From positions 1-9,666 of the forward strand of contig CANCZH010000063.1 in NCBI GenBank assembly GCA_947382445.1: a stretch of DNA of 9,666 nucleotides, read 5' to 3'. Positions 1 through 6,070 of this stretch are shown one piece after another; positions within the stretch are counted from its first letter, which is position 1, and each line of letters begins with the position of its first letter. Source of the DNA: an uncultured Clostridium sp. (GTDB lineage: Bacteria > Bacillota_A > Clostridia > TANB77 > CAG-508). The position numbers and the translations under genes were made by a program. Under the pieces are notes generated by a model. That model searched no databases. It was not told the origin of the DNA and was given only the letters and a program-made list of their open reading frames with translations.

Positions 1-4
1 TCAA

Positions 5-49
5 GGCCTTATAGGCCGATATGAAAATCCACCAGTTATACTGGTGGAT
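5..49. mobile_element. Paired hairpins resembling an IS200/IS605-type element end
   Basis: Two hairpins lie side by side, each with the loop TAT. A 5-bp stem GGCCT/AGGCC occupies 5-17, and a perfect 10-bp stem ATCCACCAGT/ACTGGTGGAT occupies 27-49. No T-run follows the second, so it is not a normal terminator. Small, perfect, subterminal hairpins of this kind are typical of IS200/IS605 ends and of the 3' end of TnpB-associated omega RNAs; the reading as a transposon end is inference. No tnpA or tnpB is present, so any element would extend left of the window. Alternatives are an unrelated structured RNA or a processing site. Confidence 0.35.
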
Positions 50-73
50 AATTATTTATTCAGAAGTACTTGT

Positions 74-110
74 AAGTATTGATACAGAAGAGATATCAAT
101 ACTTTTTCTT
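74..110 (+). terminator. Rho-independent terminator
   Basis: An 11-bp perfect stem AAGTATTGATA (74-84) / TATCAATACTT (94-104) encloses a 9-base purine-rich loop. Its 3' arm runs into a T-rich tail (103-110). It would end a transcript entering from the left of the window. The nearest visible promoter for the first gene lies about 130 bases downstream, so this hairpin separates the two units. Confidence 0.65.
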
Positions 111-231
111 ATTCAATAATATTTCAAAAAACATTTAAAATTATTTGCTAATTTTTGATTTCTGATCTCAAATTGCTCTCTCAATTTTTTAGTAATAAAA
201 ATAAATATCAATATATAAAAATAAAAAGTTT

Positions 232-242
232 TATGGTAAAAT
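232..242 (+). promoter_or_regulatory. Extended -10 promoter for the VOC gene
   Basis: TATGG followed by TAAAAT matches the Gram-positive extended -10 pattern (TRTGN plus a TATAAT-like hexamer). No good -35 hexamer is found 16-18 bases upstream, which an extended -10 can compensate for. It would start transcription near 249 and give a leader of about 47 bases. The rest of 111-231 is AT-rich sequence in which I see no gene. Confidence 0.4.
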
Positions 243-295
243 ATTTATAGTGAAATATAGCGATAAATATTAATTTGTAGAGGAGATTAGAGAAT

Positions 296-673
296 ATGAA
301 GTTAATAAGTTTAAGTCCGATTTTTCCAACTATAGATATTAGAAAAACAGCAGAATATTATAAAACAAAACTTAAATTTGATATAGTAGAATATCTACAA
401 AGTGAACAACCTCATATATGTATGTATAAAGATAATATTGAAATTATTTTAACACAAACTAATAGTGAAGCAATAAAGCCTAATCGTTTATTATATGGGT
501 ACGGATATGATGCTTATATCTATACAAATAATCAATTAGAATTGCAGGAAAAATTCAAAAAAGCAGGTGTAAAAATTGCAATACCATTAACACAAACAGA
601 TTATAATAATAAAGAATTTGTTATTGAAGATATTGATGGAAGATGGATTGCTTTTGGGCTAAAAGAAAAGTAA
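296..673 (+). CDS. VOC family protein (glyoxalase/bleomycin-resistance fold)
   Basis: This is a 125-residue single-domain protein of the vicinal-oxygen-chelate superfamily, of usual length for a one-module member acting as a dimer. The N terminus (SPIFPTIDIRKTAEYYKTKL, residues 7-26) is the first beta strand and the helix with the typical AEYY-x-xKL pattern. The C terminus has the family hallmark I-x-D-x-DGRWIAFG (110-121), matching the usual DPDGN-x-IEF strand. The usual metal-binding Glu of that strand is replaced by Ala119 and there is no His in strand 1. It therefore more likely resembles the non-metal, ligand-binding bleomycin-resistance type than a glyoxalase; the substrate cannot be read. 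AGGAG at 281-285 is ten bases before the ATG. The small gene at 706 follows after 32 bases and is probably co-transcribed. Confidence 0.85.
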   Translation: MKLISLSPIFPTIDIRKTAEYYKTKLKFDIVEYLQSEQPHICMYKDNIEIILTQTNSEAIKPNRLLYGYGYDAYIYTNNQLELQEKFKKAGVKIAIPLTQTDYNNKEFVIEDIDGRWIAFGLKEK

Positions 674-705
674 AATATAGATTACAATTTCAAGAGGTGT
701 TGAGA

Positions 706-909
706 ATGAGTAAATATGAGCCATTATGGAAGTATTTAAAAGACAATAATAAAGAAAATTATAAATTATCTTATGAAGAAATTAAAAATATTTTAGGATT
801 CGATATAGATCATTCATTTTTAACTTATAAGAAAGAATCAAAAAAATATGGATATGAAGTAGGTAAAATATCAATGAAAGAAAAAACAGTAATTTTTAAT
901 AAGATATAA
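706..909 (+). CDS. Conserved small hypothetical protein (67 aa, DUF7662-like)
   Basis: This is a 67-residue basic protein beginning MSKYEPLWKYLKDNN, with the core LSYEEIKNILGFDIDHSFLT (residues 23-42) and a C-terminal KISMKEKTVIF strand. I recall the pattern SKYEPLW ... IDHSFL-x-YKKE ... YGY-x-VGKISLKEK from a widespread family of short Firmicutes proteins of unknown function (DUF7662-like; the name is from memory). The frame stays open upstream to an ATG at 643, which would overlap the VOC gene. The start at 706 is chosen because AAGAGGTG (692-699) sits six bases before it and the family similarity begins exactly there. It is probably translated from the same mRNA as the VOC gene. The small size and basic charge would suit a nucleic-acid-binding or adaptor role, but nothing shows it. 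Confidence 0.8.
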   Translation: MSKYEPLWKYLKDNNKENYKLSYEEIKNILGFDIDHSFLTYKKESKKYGYEVGKISMKEKTVIFNKI

Positions 910-939
910 TTAGAAATTGCAAATTGAAAGTGATGTTTT

Positions 940-1120
940 ATGAAAAAAGAAAGACAAATTACAAGTTATAGATGAATATCTAAATTTGAAAATATAAATA
1001 CATTCAAAAACAATAAAATATGATTGTAGAGGAAATGTAATAATATGTAAAAGGAAAAATAGATGTGATTTTAAAAGTATAGATACATTTTATGACCAAA
1101 ATAGTGGACGAAATATATAA
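940..1120 (+). pseudogene. Probable relic of a short gene
   Basis: An ATG at 940 opens a short frame (MKKERQITSYR, then TGA). The overlapping frame starting after 943 reads on in protein-like fashion through LQVIDEYLNLKI, meets TAA at 995, and continues open from 998 to TAA at 1118. That stretch includes YDCRGNVIICKRKNRCDF and SIDTFYDQNSGRN. One frameshift and one nonsense codon would link these into a single protein of about 60 residues. I recognise no family. The alternative is chance open frames in AT-rich spacer, so this is a weak call. Confidence 0.28.
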
Positions 1121-1133
1121 CGTTTGATAAAAT
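1105..1133 (+). promoter_or_regulatory. Promoter for the PD-(D/E)XK gene
   Basis: TGGACG (1105-1110, four of six matches to TTGACA) is separated by exactly 17 bases from TAAAAT (1128-1133). TG at 1125-1126 makes an extended -10. Transcription would start near 1140 and give a leader of about 38 bases before the start codon at 1178. The nuclease-like gene therefore appears to be its own transcription unit. Confidence 0.5.
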
Positions 1134-1177
1134 AAAAAAAGGAATATTAATGGTAAAAATAATAGGAGAAAATGAAA

Positions 1178-2278
1178 ATGGAAAATAATATTTTTAAATT
1201 TGCAACAAAAGAATTATCACAAGATGCAACGGTTGCTTGGCTTGTAGATTGCTATCGCTTTAAAGAGACAAAAGAAATAGGAGAAAAGTTTATAAAAGAA
1301 TTTATTTTAGAAAAAGATGAAGAAATAAAGAAAGTAAAGATAATAAGGCAATATCATAAAATAGATGTATTTATACAGATAGAAACCGATAAAATGGATT
1401 ATAACATAATAATAGAGAATAAAAGAGGCACATTTTTGCATGATAACCAACTAAAAAATTATGTGAATCGAGTTAAAGAAAAAGGTAAAAAAATAATAGT
1501 GATATTGTTTAAAAGTAGCAATATTTTTCCATTTGAAGAATTACAATATGAAATTGAACAACAAGATATAAAAAAAGACATAGGAAAGATAGATATAGAA
1601 TTTAAACTAAGAGATGCACAAAGCTTTTTAAATGCTTTGAAAATAGATACAAACCATATGATATTAAATATGATTATAGAATATTATCGTGAAATAATAG
1701 CTGATAATGAAAAATTAAAAGCGGAGGATTGGAAATTACAAATAAAAAAACAAGATTGGGAAGAATTTTATAATATAGTGATAAATGAATTAAAAAAAAT
1801 AAATATTCAAGAATGTAGAGATGAAAACGGAAATATAATAGGAATTAAAAGACCTAAAGGTATGGGGATTCAAGCATTAAGAACAGATTTTACAATTGCA
1901 AACGTAGAATTTATAGATAAATCTAATAAAATAATACCGAAATCAGAAGATATTTGGAGAATTGGAATCGATTGGGGATTATATGAATTAACATGGAATA
2001 AACAAGTAAGGGTAATACTATTCTGTAATACAGATAGAAAAGAACGTAGAAAATTTCAGGAATTTGTAAAGAGTAAAATAAAAGAAAAAGAAGAAATAGA
2101 TGTAAAAGGAACAAAACATACATTTGCCACAATAGAAATAAAGGATAAAGAAATAATAGGGCAAGACAAAGAAAAAATAGCAGAAATCATAGTAGAAAAG
2201 GTATATAAAATATATAATGAAATAAAAAAATGGTTTGATGATTATGAGAATTTAGAACTTACGAAGGCAAGAGATTAG
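1178..2278 (+). CDS. PD-(D/E)XK nuclease-like protein (PDDEXK_4 type)
   Basis: This is a 366-residue protein with the restriction-endonuclease-like fold of the PD-(D/E)XK_4 family. Its N terminus (NIFKFATKELSQDATVAWL, from residue 3) is the usual opening helix, including acidic E12. The catalytic core follows: D63 in IDVFIQIE, then E80-N-K82 in NIIIENKRG, and the trailing Q91-L-x-x-Y helix (DNQLKNYV). All core residues are present, so it may cleave DNA. The C-terminal half (about 190-366) has no motif I can name. An ATG at 1172 is in frame but only three bases after AGGAG (1164-1168); the ATG at 1178 has nine-base spacing and is preferred. No methylase, helicase or other restriction subunit is adjacent. 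Such solitary proteins are often suspected of anti-phage or element-associated roles, which is inference here. Confidence 0.8.
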   Translation: MENNIFKFATKELSQDATVAWLVDCYRFKETKEIGEKFIKEFILEKDEEIKKVKIIRQYHKIDVFIQIETDKMDYNIIIENKRGTFLHDNQLKNYVNRVKEKGKKIIVILFKSSNIFPFEELQYEIEQQDIKKDIGKIDIEFKLRDAQSFLNALKIDTNHMILNMIIEYYREIIADNEKLKAEDWKLQIKKQDWEEFYNIVINELKKINIQECRDENGNIIGIKRPKGMGIQALRTDFTIANVEFIDKSNKIIPKSEDIWRIGIDWGLYELTWNKQVRVILFCNTDRKERRKFQEFVKSKIKEKEEIDVKGTKHTFATIEIKDKEIIGQDKEKIAEIIVEKVYKIYNEIKKWFDDYENLELTKARD

Positions 2279-2361
2279 ATGAACTTATACGAGAAAAATG
2301 AAAATAAAAATTGAATTATAAATATGATACAAATAAAAAATTGAAATTAGAAAAAAACAAA

Positions 2362-2387
2362 AATAGTAAGCCAATATACTATTCTTT
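2362..2387 (+). terminator. Weak hairpin after the nuclease gene
   Basis: AATAGTA (2362-2368) pairs with TACTATT (2377-2383), followed by CTTT. The stem is only 7 bp with one G-C pair and the T-run is short, so it may be a poor terminator or chance. A stronger terminator lies 70 bases downstream. Nearby, TATGTA-AA-TACATA (2415-2428) is a short palindrome that could be an operator, with no further support. Confidence 0.22.
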
Positions 2388-2443
2388 GCGAAAATGAATT
2401 TTATTACTTAATAGTATGTAAATACATAATATGACCAATACGT

Positions 2444-2472
2444 TTTACAATAAATACAAAATCCTATATACT
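2444..2472 (+). promoter_or_regulatory. Promoter for the AAA+ operon
   Basis: TTTACA (2444-2449) and TATACT (2467-2472) are separated by 17 bases, both five of six matches to consensus. Transcription would begin near 2479, leaving a leader of about 43 bases before the ATG at 2522. The first base of the -10 and part of the spacer form the 5' arm of the terminator hairpin at 2458-2492. The 13-base core TATACTAATAATG recurs at 6316-6328 in the promoter of the SUMF1-like gene. Confidence 0.55.
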
Positions 2473-2495
2473 AATAATGTAGATAGGATTTTTTT
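2458..2495 (+). terminator. Rho-independent terminator overlapping a promoter
   Basis: AAAATCCTAT (2458-2467) pairs perfectly with ATAGGATTTT (2483-2492) around a 15-base loop, and the 3' arm runs into seven T residues (2489-2495). It would stop transcripts coming from the nuclease gene. Because the downstream promoter starts RNA near 2479, AAA+ operon transcripts carry only the 3' arm and cannot form the hairpin, so they should escape termination. Confidence 0.7.
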
Positions 2496-2521
2496 AAATT
2501 GTAAAAGAAATTGGAGTTAAA

Positions 2522-4114
2522 ATGGAAAATTTAGAAAGACAAAGTATAACAATGAAAGAAGAAACTACAGAAGATATTCTAAAAAGTTTAGATAAGTGTT
2601 ATGGTGTAACTTTTTTTAAAAATAAACTAAAAGAATATGTAGAATATATTAGACTAAAAAAAGAAAACAAGATAAATATAGGAAATAATAATATTATACT
2701 ATTCTGTGATAACAATTCTAAAGATTATGAAAAAGAAGTAGAGATAATTAGTAAAATATTGATAAAAGAAAACATAATAAAAGATGGTAGCATAACAATT
2801 ATTACTGATTTATATACTTTAAAAAATAATGAACTTGAGAAAAATAAACTTTATATTATAGATGATGAAAATAAGATTGATAGAAAATTAGAAACAATAA
2901 TTAAGAGGAATTCAACTTGTATATTTGTTGTTATAATAAAAGATTCAAAATTAATATCAAAAAGAGATAAAGATAACCCACTAGAAATGTTACAAAGAAA
3001 TTTTTATTGGGAACTAAATATAATAGAGCCTACACAGGAAGAAAAGATACAATATATAAAGAATATAGCAAAACAAAATGGCTTAAAAATAAATTTAGAA
3101 GATTGGATAATAAAATCTATTGCAGAAAATTCAATGATAGAATTAGATAAAACACTTATTAGAGCTTGTATTAAAGCTAATAAACAAGAATTAAAAGAAA
3201 TAAATACAGATTGTTTTGATTTAGACAATATTTTGTTTAAATGGGGTAATCCAAAAACAGATAAAAAATCCGAATATGGATTACAACAATTAAATTCTTT
3301 AATTGGATTAAATGATGTAAAAGAACAAATAAAGAAAATATTGAGTTATATTGAAGTAGAAGGAGAACGAGGTGGACAAGGAAGAACTATGCTACACATG
3401 TGTATGCGTGGAAATCCTGGTACAGGAAAATCAACAGTGGCAAGAATAATTGGTGATATATTTGCAGAAAATGAAGTATTAAGCACTAAAAGAATTTTTG
3501 TAGAAGTTGGTAGAGAAGATTTAATTGGTGAATATGTAGGACATACAGCAGCAAAAACAAAACAGGTTATACAACAAGCAATAGGTGGAGTATTATTTAT
3601 AGATGAAGCATATTCACTAATACAAGGAGCAGATGGTCGAAAGAATGATTATGGCTACGAATGTATAGCAGCATTAATTAAAGAAATGGAAAATCATAGA
3701 GAAGATTTGTGTGTTATATTAGCAGGCTATCCAGAAGAAATGGAAAGACTGCTAAATGCAAATTCAGGTTTCGAAAGCAGAATACAATTTTTTGTAGATT
3801 TTCCAGATTATAATGTAGAAGAATTATATGAAATATTTTTAAAACAATTTAAAGAAGATTTTCTTAAATTAGAAAAAGGTTGTAAAGAAATTGCAATTGA
3901 GTATTTTGAAAACGAAGTAAAATTAAAAAAAGAAAATTTTGGAAATGGACGTTTAGTACGAAATCTAGTAGAAAAGATAAAATTTGAACAAGCTGTGCGA
4001 ATCAAAGAAAAGGGTAGTGATGATTTATATACAATAACACCACAAGACATAAAAAATGTAGTAGATAAAATTAAAACTGTAGAAAATAAAAGGAGAATAG
4101 GATTCGGAGGATAG
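2522..4114 (+). CDS. CbxX/SpoVK-type AAA+ ATPase with a degenerate N-terminal AAA+ domain
   Basis: This 530-residue cytoplasmic protein couples ATP hydrolysis to remodelling of a protein client. The C-terminal domain (about 255-520) is a full CbxX/CfqX-type AAA+ module. It has Walker A GNPGTGKST (297-305, K303), a pore-loop segment around YVGHT (338-342), Walker B VLFIDEA (357-363, D361/E362), the arginine-finger stretch GFESR (416-420) and the sensor-2 helix GNGRLVRNL (474-482). Residues about 15-225 also look like an AAA+ domain: IILFCDNNSKDYEKE where a P-loop should be, a Walker-B-like LYIIDDEN (110-117), and a lid opening IIEPTQEEKIQYIKNIAKQN (167-186). The P-loop Gly/Lys residues are missing, so this domain probably cannot hydrolyse ATP. 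GGAG (2513-2516) is five bases before the ATG. The 288-residue gene follows in the same operon. The client is unknown. Confidence 0.85.
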   Translation: MENLERQSITMKEETTEDILKSLDKCYGVTFFKNKLKEYVEYIRLKKENKINIGNNNIILFCDNNSKDYEKEVEIISKILIKENIIKDGSITIITDLYTLKNNELEKNKLYIIDDENKIDRKLETIIKRNSTCIFVVIIKDSKLISKRDKDNPLEMLQRNFYWELNIIEPTQEEKIQYIKNIAKQNGLKINLEDWIIKSIAENSMIELDKTLIRACIKANKQELKEINTDCFDLDNILFKWGNPKTDKKSEYGLQQLNSLIGLNDVKEQIKKILSYIEVEGERGGQGRTMLHMCMRGNPGTGKSTVARIIGDIFAENEVLSTKRIFVEVGREDLIGEYVGHTAAKTKQVIQQAIGGVLFIDEAYSLIQGADGRKNDYGYECIAALIKEMENHREDLCVILAGYPEEMERLLNANSGFESRIQFFVDFPDYNVEELYEIFLKQFKEDFLKLEKGCKEIAIEYFENEVKLKKENFGNGRLVRNLVEKIKFEQAVRIKEKGSDDLYTITPQDIKNVVDKIKTVENKRRIGFGG

Positions 4115-4118
4115 AACT

Positions 4119-4142
4119 ATGACTGAATGTGAAAGGATGTAG
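4119..4142 (+). CDS. 7-codon minicistron (MTECERM)
   Basis: ATG at 4119 is eight bases after CGGAGG (4105-4110), the best ribosome binding site between the two operon genes. The frame ends at TAG (4140-4142), six bases before the ATG of the next gene. It could couple translation of the 288-residue protein to upstream ribosomes, or be the stub of a lost gene. The next gene's own site (AAGGA, 4133-4137) lies inside this minicistron, so ribosomes reading it would cover or unmask that site. Confidence 0.3.
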   Translation: MTECERM

Positions 4143-4148
4143 AAGAAA

Positions 4149-5015
4149 ATGAAAAAGATTTATCTATTACAGGTAATGTTTGATTTTAACAACTATGAAC
4201 ATCATTATGAAAATGTATATTCAAGTTTAGAATTGGCAAAACAAGTCGGAGAAAAATGGTTAGAAGATGAATTAAGAAAAGAATATGAAGATTGGTTTGA
4301 AGAAGATACAAAAACAGATATTAAAAGAAAAGAATTATCTAAAGAACAATTATTTAAACTAAAAACTATTTACGAATTTACAATAACAGAATTTGAACCT
4401 GAAAATGTTGATAAATTAAATGATATAAATAATTTACCTGTTGTAATTGATTTTGATATTCATGATTTATATTGTGCTGATTTAGTACCTGCAAAAATAG
4501 AACATAGTTATGATTATAATGGAAAAGAAATCTATATTACAGGTATATATATTTTTTGCTACAAAGGTAAAAGATTAGAAAGAAAAGTTATGATAGATTA
4601 TGAAGATTATATAAATCCATCTGCTGGTACAAAATTTAAAAAGGGGGATATAGTAAAGATAAAGGAAGATTATGATAGTCATTCAAGAAATTATAATTTT
4701 TATGATAAGCTACATGTAATAACAGATATTCCACATAAAAAGAAAAATCAAAAATTCTTTAGAAATTCCTATGATGTTATAGTTAATCATAACAGCTTTG
4801 ATGAGGGCTGTCATGTAGATGTCTTTAATGAAAAAGAACTAGAATTATATACAGATAAATTACCTGCTGATTCTCCTCTTATATTTTTAAGCAAATATTT
4901 TAAAGGAAAAATAAAATTAAAAAATATAAGTTGGATGGATATTGAATGTGGAAGAATAACATTGAATGAAAATACAAGCTTTAGAAATATTTCAGAGATA
5001 ATGGAACAAATGTAA
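4149..5015 (+). CDS. Hypothetical protein, 288 aa, with an SH3/KOW-like segment
   Basis: I do not recognise this protein with confidence. It is soluble, with no signal peptide or membrane helix. Residues 1-50 (KKIYLLQVMFDFNNYEHHY, then a charged helix) look like a small alpha/beta module. Residues 95-155 are strand-rich. Residues about 162-240 open with KFKKGDIVKIKEDYDSHSRN, the pattern of an SH3-like barrel (KOW-type GDxVKI), and end in ELELYTDKLP. The tail 241-288 (SPLIFLSKYFKG ... DIECGRITLNENTSFRNI) looks like a conserved motif region. The ATG at 4149 is 11 bases after AAGGA, slightly long, and a minicistron precedes it. It lies 34 bases behind the AAA+ ATPase stop codon, so a shared mRNA is likely; a role as client or adaptor is inference. 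No terminator is evident after it. Confidence 0.7.
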   Translation: MKKIYLLQVMFDFNNYEHHYENVYSSLELAKQVGEKWLEDELRKEYEDWFEEDTKTDIKRKELSKEQLFKLKTIYEFTITEFEPENVDKLNDINNLPVVIDFDIHDLYCADLVPAKIEHSYDYNGKEIYITGIYIFCYKGKRLERKVMIDYEDYINPSAGTKFKKGDIVKIKEDYDSHSRNYNFYDKLHVITDIPHKKKNQKFFRNSYDVIVNHNSFDEGCHVDVFNEKELELYTDKLPADSPLIFLSKYFKGKIKLKNISWMDIECGRITLNENTSFRNISEIMEQM

Positions 5016-5122
5016 GGAAATTTAGTTTTAGATAGTGAGGGCATCGACTCTATATAACAAGCCTGATTAAATAATAGTAGAGGTAAAAGACTTAAGTTCA
5101 AAAATAAAGTAGGTGAATAATT

Positions 5123-5459
5123 TTGAAAATAAGTGTAGATGTTGTAAAAAATAAAAGTATGATAATGATTATGAATAGTAATGGATAGATATTTATTGAT
5201 ACAAGAGAAATAAAGCATAATTTAGAAAATTTGGGGAAAGTAAGAGAAAAGAATATCATGAGTTATCTAAAAAGGACTTATATGCTAATTTGAAAGCAGT
5301 ATTTATAGTAGAAATTTTATTTATTGTAATACATTTTCCATATAGAGTTATATATAAACCTAAAAGAAACATAATTTTAGTGAATTATTTTCAGCATTTG
5401 AAGTTAGAGATAACAGATTGATTTATAGGCAGGGGATTTCAATTTTACTAACTTTCTAG
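5123..5459 (+). pseudogene. Broken small gene (nonsense codon plus frameshifts)
   Basis: A TTG at 5123, seven bases after AGGTG (5111-5115), opens a protein-like frame LKISVDVVKNKS that hits TAG at 5186-5188 and continues open to about 5230 (REIKHNLENLG). At the GGGG run (5233-5236) the sense shifts to another frame, ESKRKEYHELSKKDLYANLK, with a hydrophobic stretch FIVEILFIVIHF. This runs to TGA at 5419-5421. From about 5364 a third frame (FSELFSAFEVRDNRLIYRQG) looks more protein-like and ends at TAG 5457-5459. Restoring one G, replacing the amber codon and fixing one more shift would give a protein of roughly 110 residues with a central hydrophobic segment. The family is unknown. A sequencing or assembly error could explain the G-run shift, but not the amber codon or second shift. 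Confidence 0.5.
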
Positions 5460-5746
5460 ATTTCACAAACGTGTCTAGTTAGGGCACAACTTTTTTCGAC
5501 GTTCAAAAATCATTTTTCTAATCAGATTGATTAACCACAACAGTAAGAAAAAGGGACACACACTTAAAAATATGGGAAAAATCAGTTGAAGATACAATAA
5601 ATGTGCCAAAAAGATTTAAAGAAAAATTACAAATTAAAACAACAAATAAAATGTATAACTAAAAACATCAAGATGGTTTGAAAAAAAGAATCGTAAGGGG
5701 AGTTCTTATTCCCAATTAGATTCAGAAAGAAAGAGGTAAAAAAATT
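5460..5746 (+). other. Gene-poor spacer with possible leader hairpin
   Basis: Apart from the transposase-like fragment, I see no intact gene here. CTAGA (5456-5460) and TCTAG (5474-5478), flanked by CTAA and TTAG, can form a bulged hairpin and may be the edge of a vanished element. At 5688-5723, GAATC/GATTC outer arms and GGGA/TCCC inner arms could fold into a leader structure just before the small membrane-protein gene. No convincing promoter for that gene was found. The stretch 5016-5122 before the broken gene also holds nothing I recognise. Confidence 0.3.
5531..5662 (+). pseudogene. Fragment resembling an IS256/Mutator-type transposase C-terminal part
   Basis: This stretch is open between TGA (5528-5530) and TAA (5660-5662), with no ATG at its head. 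It encodes HLKIWEKSVEDTINVPKRFK followed by EKLQIKTTNKMYN. The pattern of a Trp-containing helix, then P-x-x-x-x-x-KL-x-TTN-x-xE-x-LN, is what I recall for IS256-family (Mutator-like DDE) transposases just before their C-terminal RRR region. Here the ERLN part is degraded to MYN and the frame stops. The similarity is short and judged by eye; chance is possible. If right, it is a relic that cannot transpose. Confidence 0.3.
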
Positions 5747-6016
5747 ATGAGAAGCAAAGAAAAAATCAACCTTCCAGAGATTGCAGAGAAGCAAAGAGAT
5801 TCAAAAGAACAAATTGCACTTAGTATAATTGGATTGATAATACTAGGAATAACATATCTAGTTTACGAAGCGATAATGTTTCGGCTTGGTGTAGATATCT
5901 GTAATAAATGGATTAATCGCCTTGTACTGGTAGTAATAATAATAGGTGCTACCAGCATAGCGAAGGGCGTGTATGTGCTGATTAAATGTAAGAAAAAATT
6001 AAGAAATAGGAATTAA
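5747..6016 (+). CDS. Small two-helix membrane protein (89 aa)
   Basis: This 89-residue protein has a charged N terminus (1-21) and two predicted membrane helices: about 22-45 (IALSIIGLIILGITYLVYEA) and about 58-79 (RLVLVVIIIGATSIAKGVYV). They are joined by a short loop with Cys52, and the tail is strongly basic (KCKKKLRNRN). The positive-inside rule would place both ends in the cytoplasm. AAGAGGT (5731-5737) is nine bases before the ATG, and a strong terminator follows, so it looks like a functioning single-gene unit despite the decayed sequence upstream. Its base composition is visibly less AT-biased than its neighbours (codons such as CGG, CTG, GGC, GCG), which may indicate a different origin. 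No family recognised; a toxin, holin-like or stress peptide role is possible but unsupported. Confidence 0.65.
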   Translation: MRSKEKINLPEIAEKQRDSKEQIALSIIGLIILGITYLVYEAIMFRLGVDICNKWINRLVLVVIIIGATSIAKGVYVLIKCKKKLRNRN

Positions 6017-6029
6017 AACTCTTTTTTGA

Positions 6030-6070
6030 AAGTGGCATGACTTGAATAAAACCAAGTTGTGCCATTTTTT
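6030..6070 (+). terminator. Strong rho-independent terminator
   Basis: TGGCATGACTTG (6033-6044) pairs with CAAGTTGTGCCA (6053-6064) as a 12-bp stem with two G-U pairs and an 8-base loop, followed by six T residues (6065-6070). It begins 16 bases after the stop of the small membrane-protein gene and ends that transcript. Confidence 0.85.

Noticed and set aside
643..705. Upstream extension of the small conserved gene to the ATG at 643
   Set aside because: It overlaps the VOC gene, has no ribosome binding site, and the conserved part begins at the well-placed ATG 706.
1923..2132. Open frame on the minus strand inside the nuclease-like gene, with others inside the AAA+, SUMF1-like and propeller genes
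   Set aside because: They lie opposite genes with clear motifs, lack ribosome binding sites, and have the Leu/Phe/Ile-rich composition expected of antisense AT-rich code.
4811..5218. Minus-strand open frame crossing the end of the 288-residue gene into the spacer
   Set aside because: No ribosome binding site or recognisable domain. It is low-complexity and mostly antisense to a better-supported gene and to the broken gene.
5483..6063. GGCACAACTT at 5483-5492 is the exact inverse of AAGTTGTGCC at 6054-6063, flanking the relic and the small membrane gene like terminal inverted repeats
   Set aside because: Only 10 bp. One copy is simply the terminator arm, no target duplication is visible, and a chance match over this distance is plausible.
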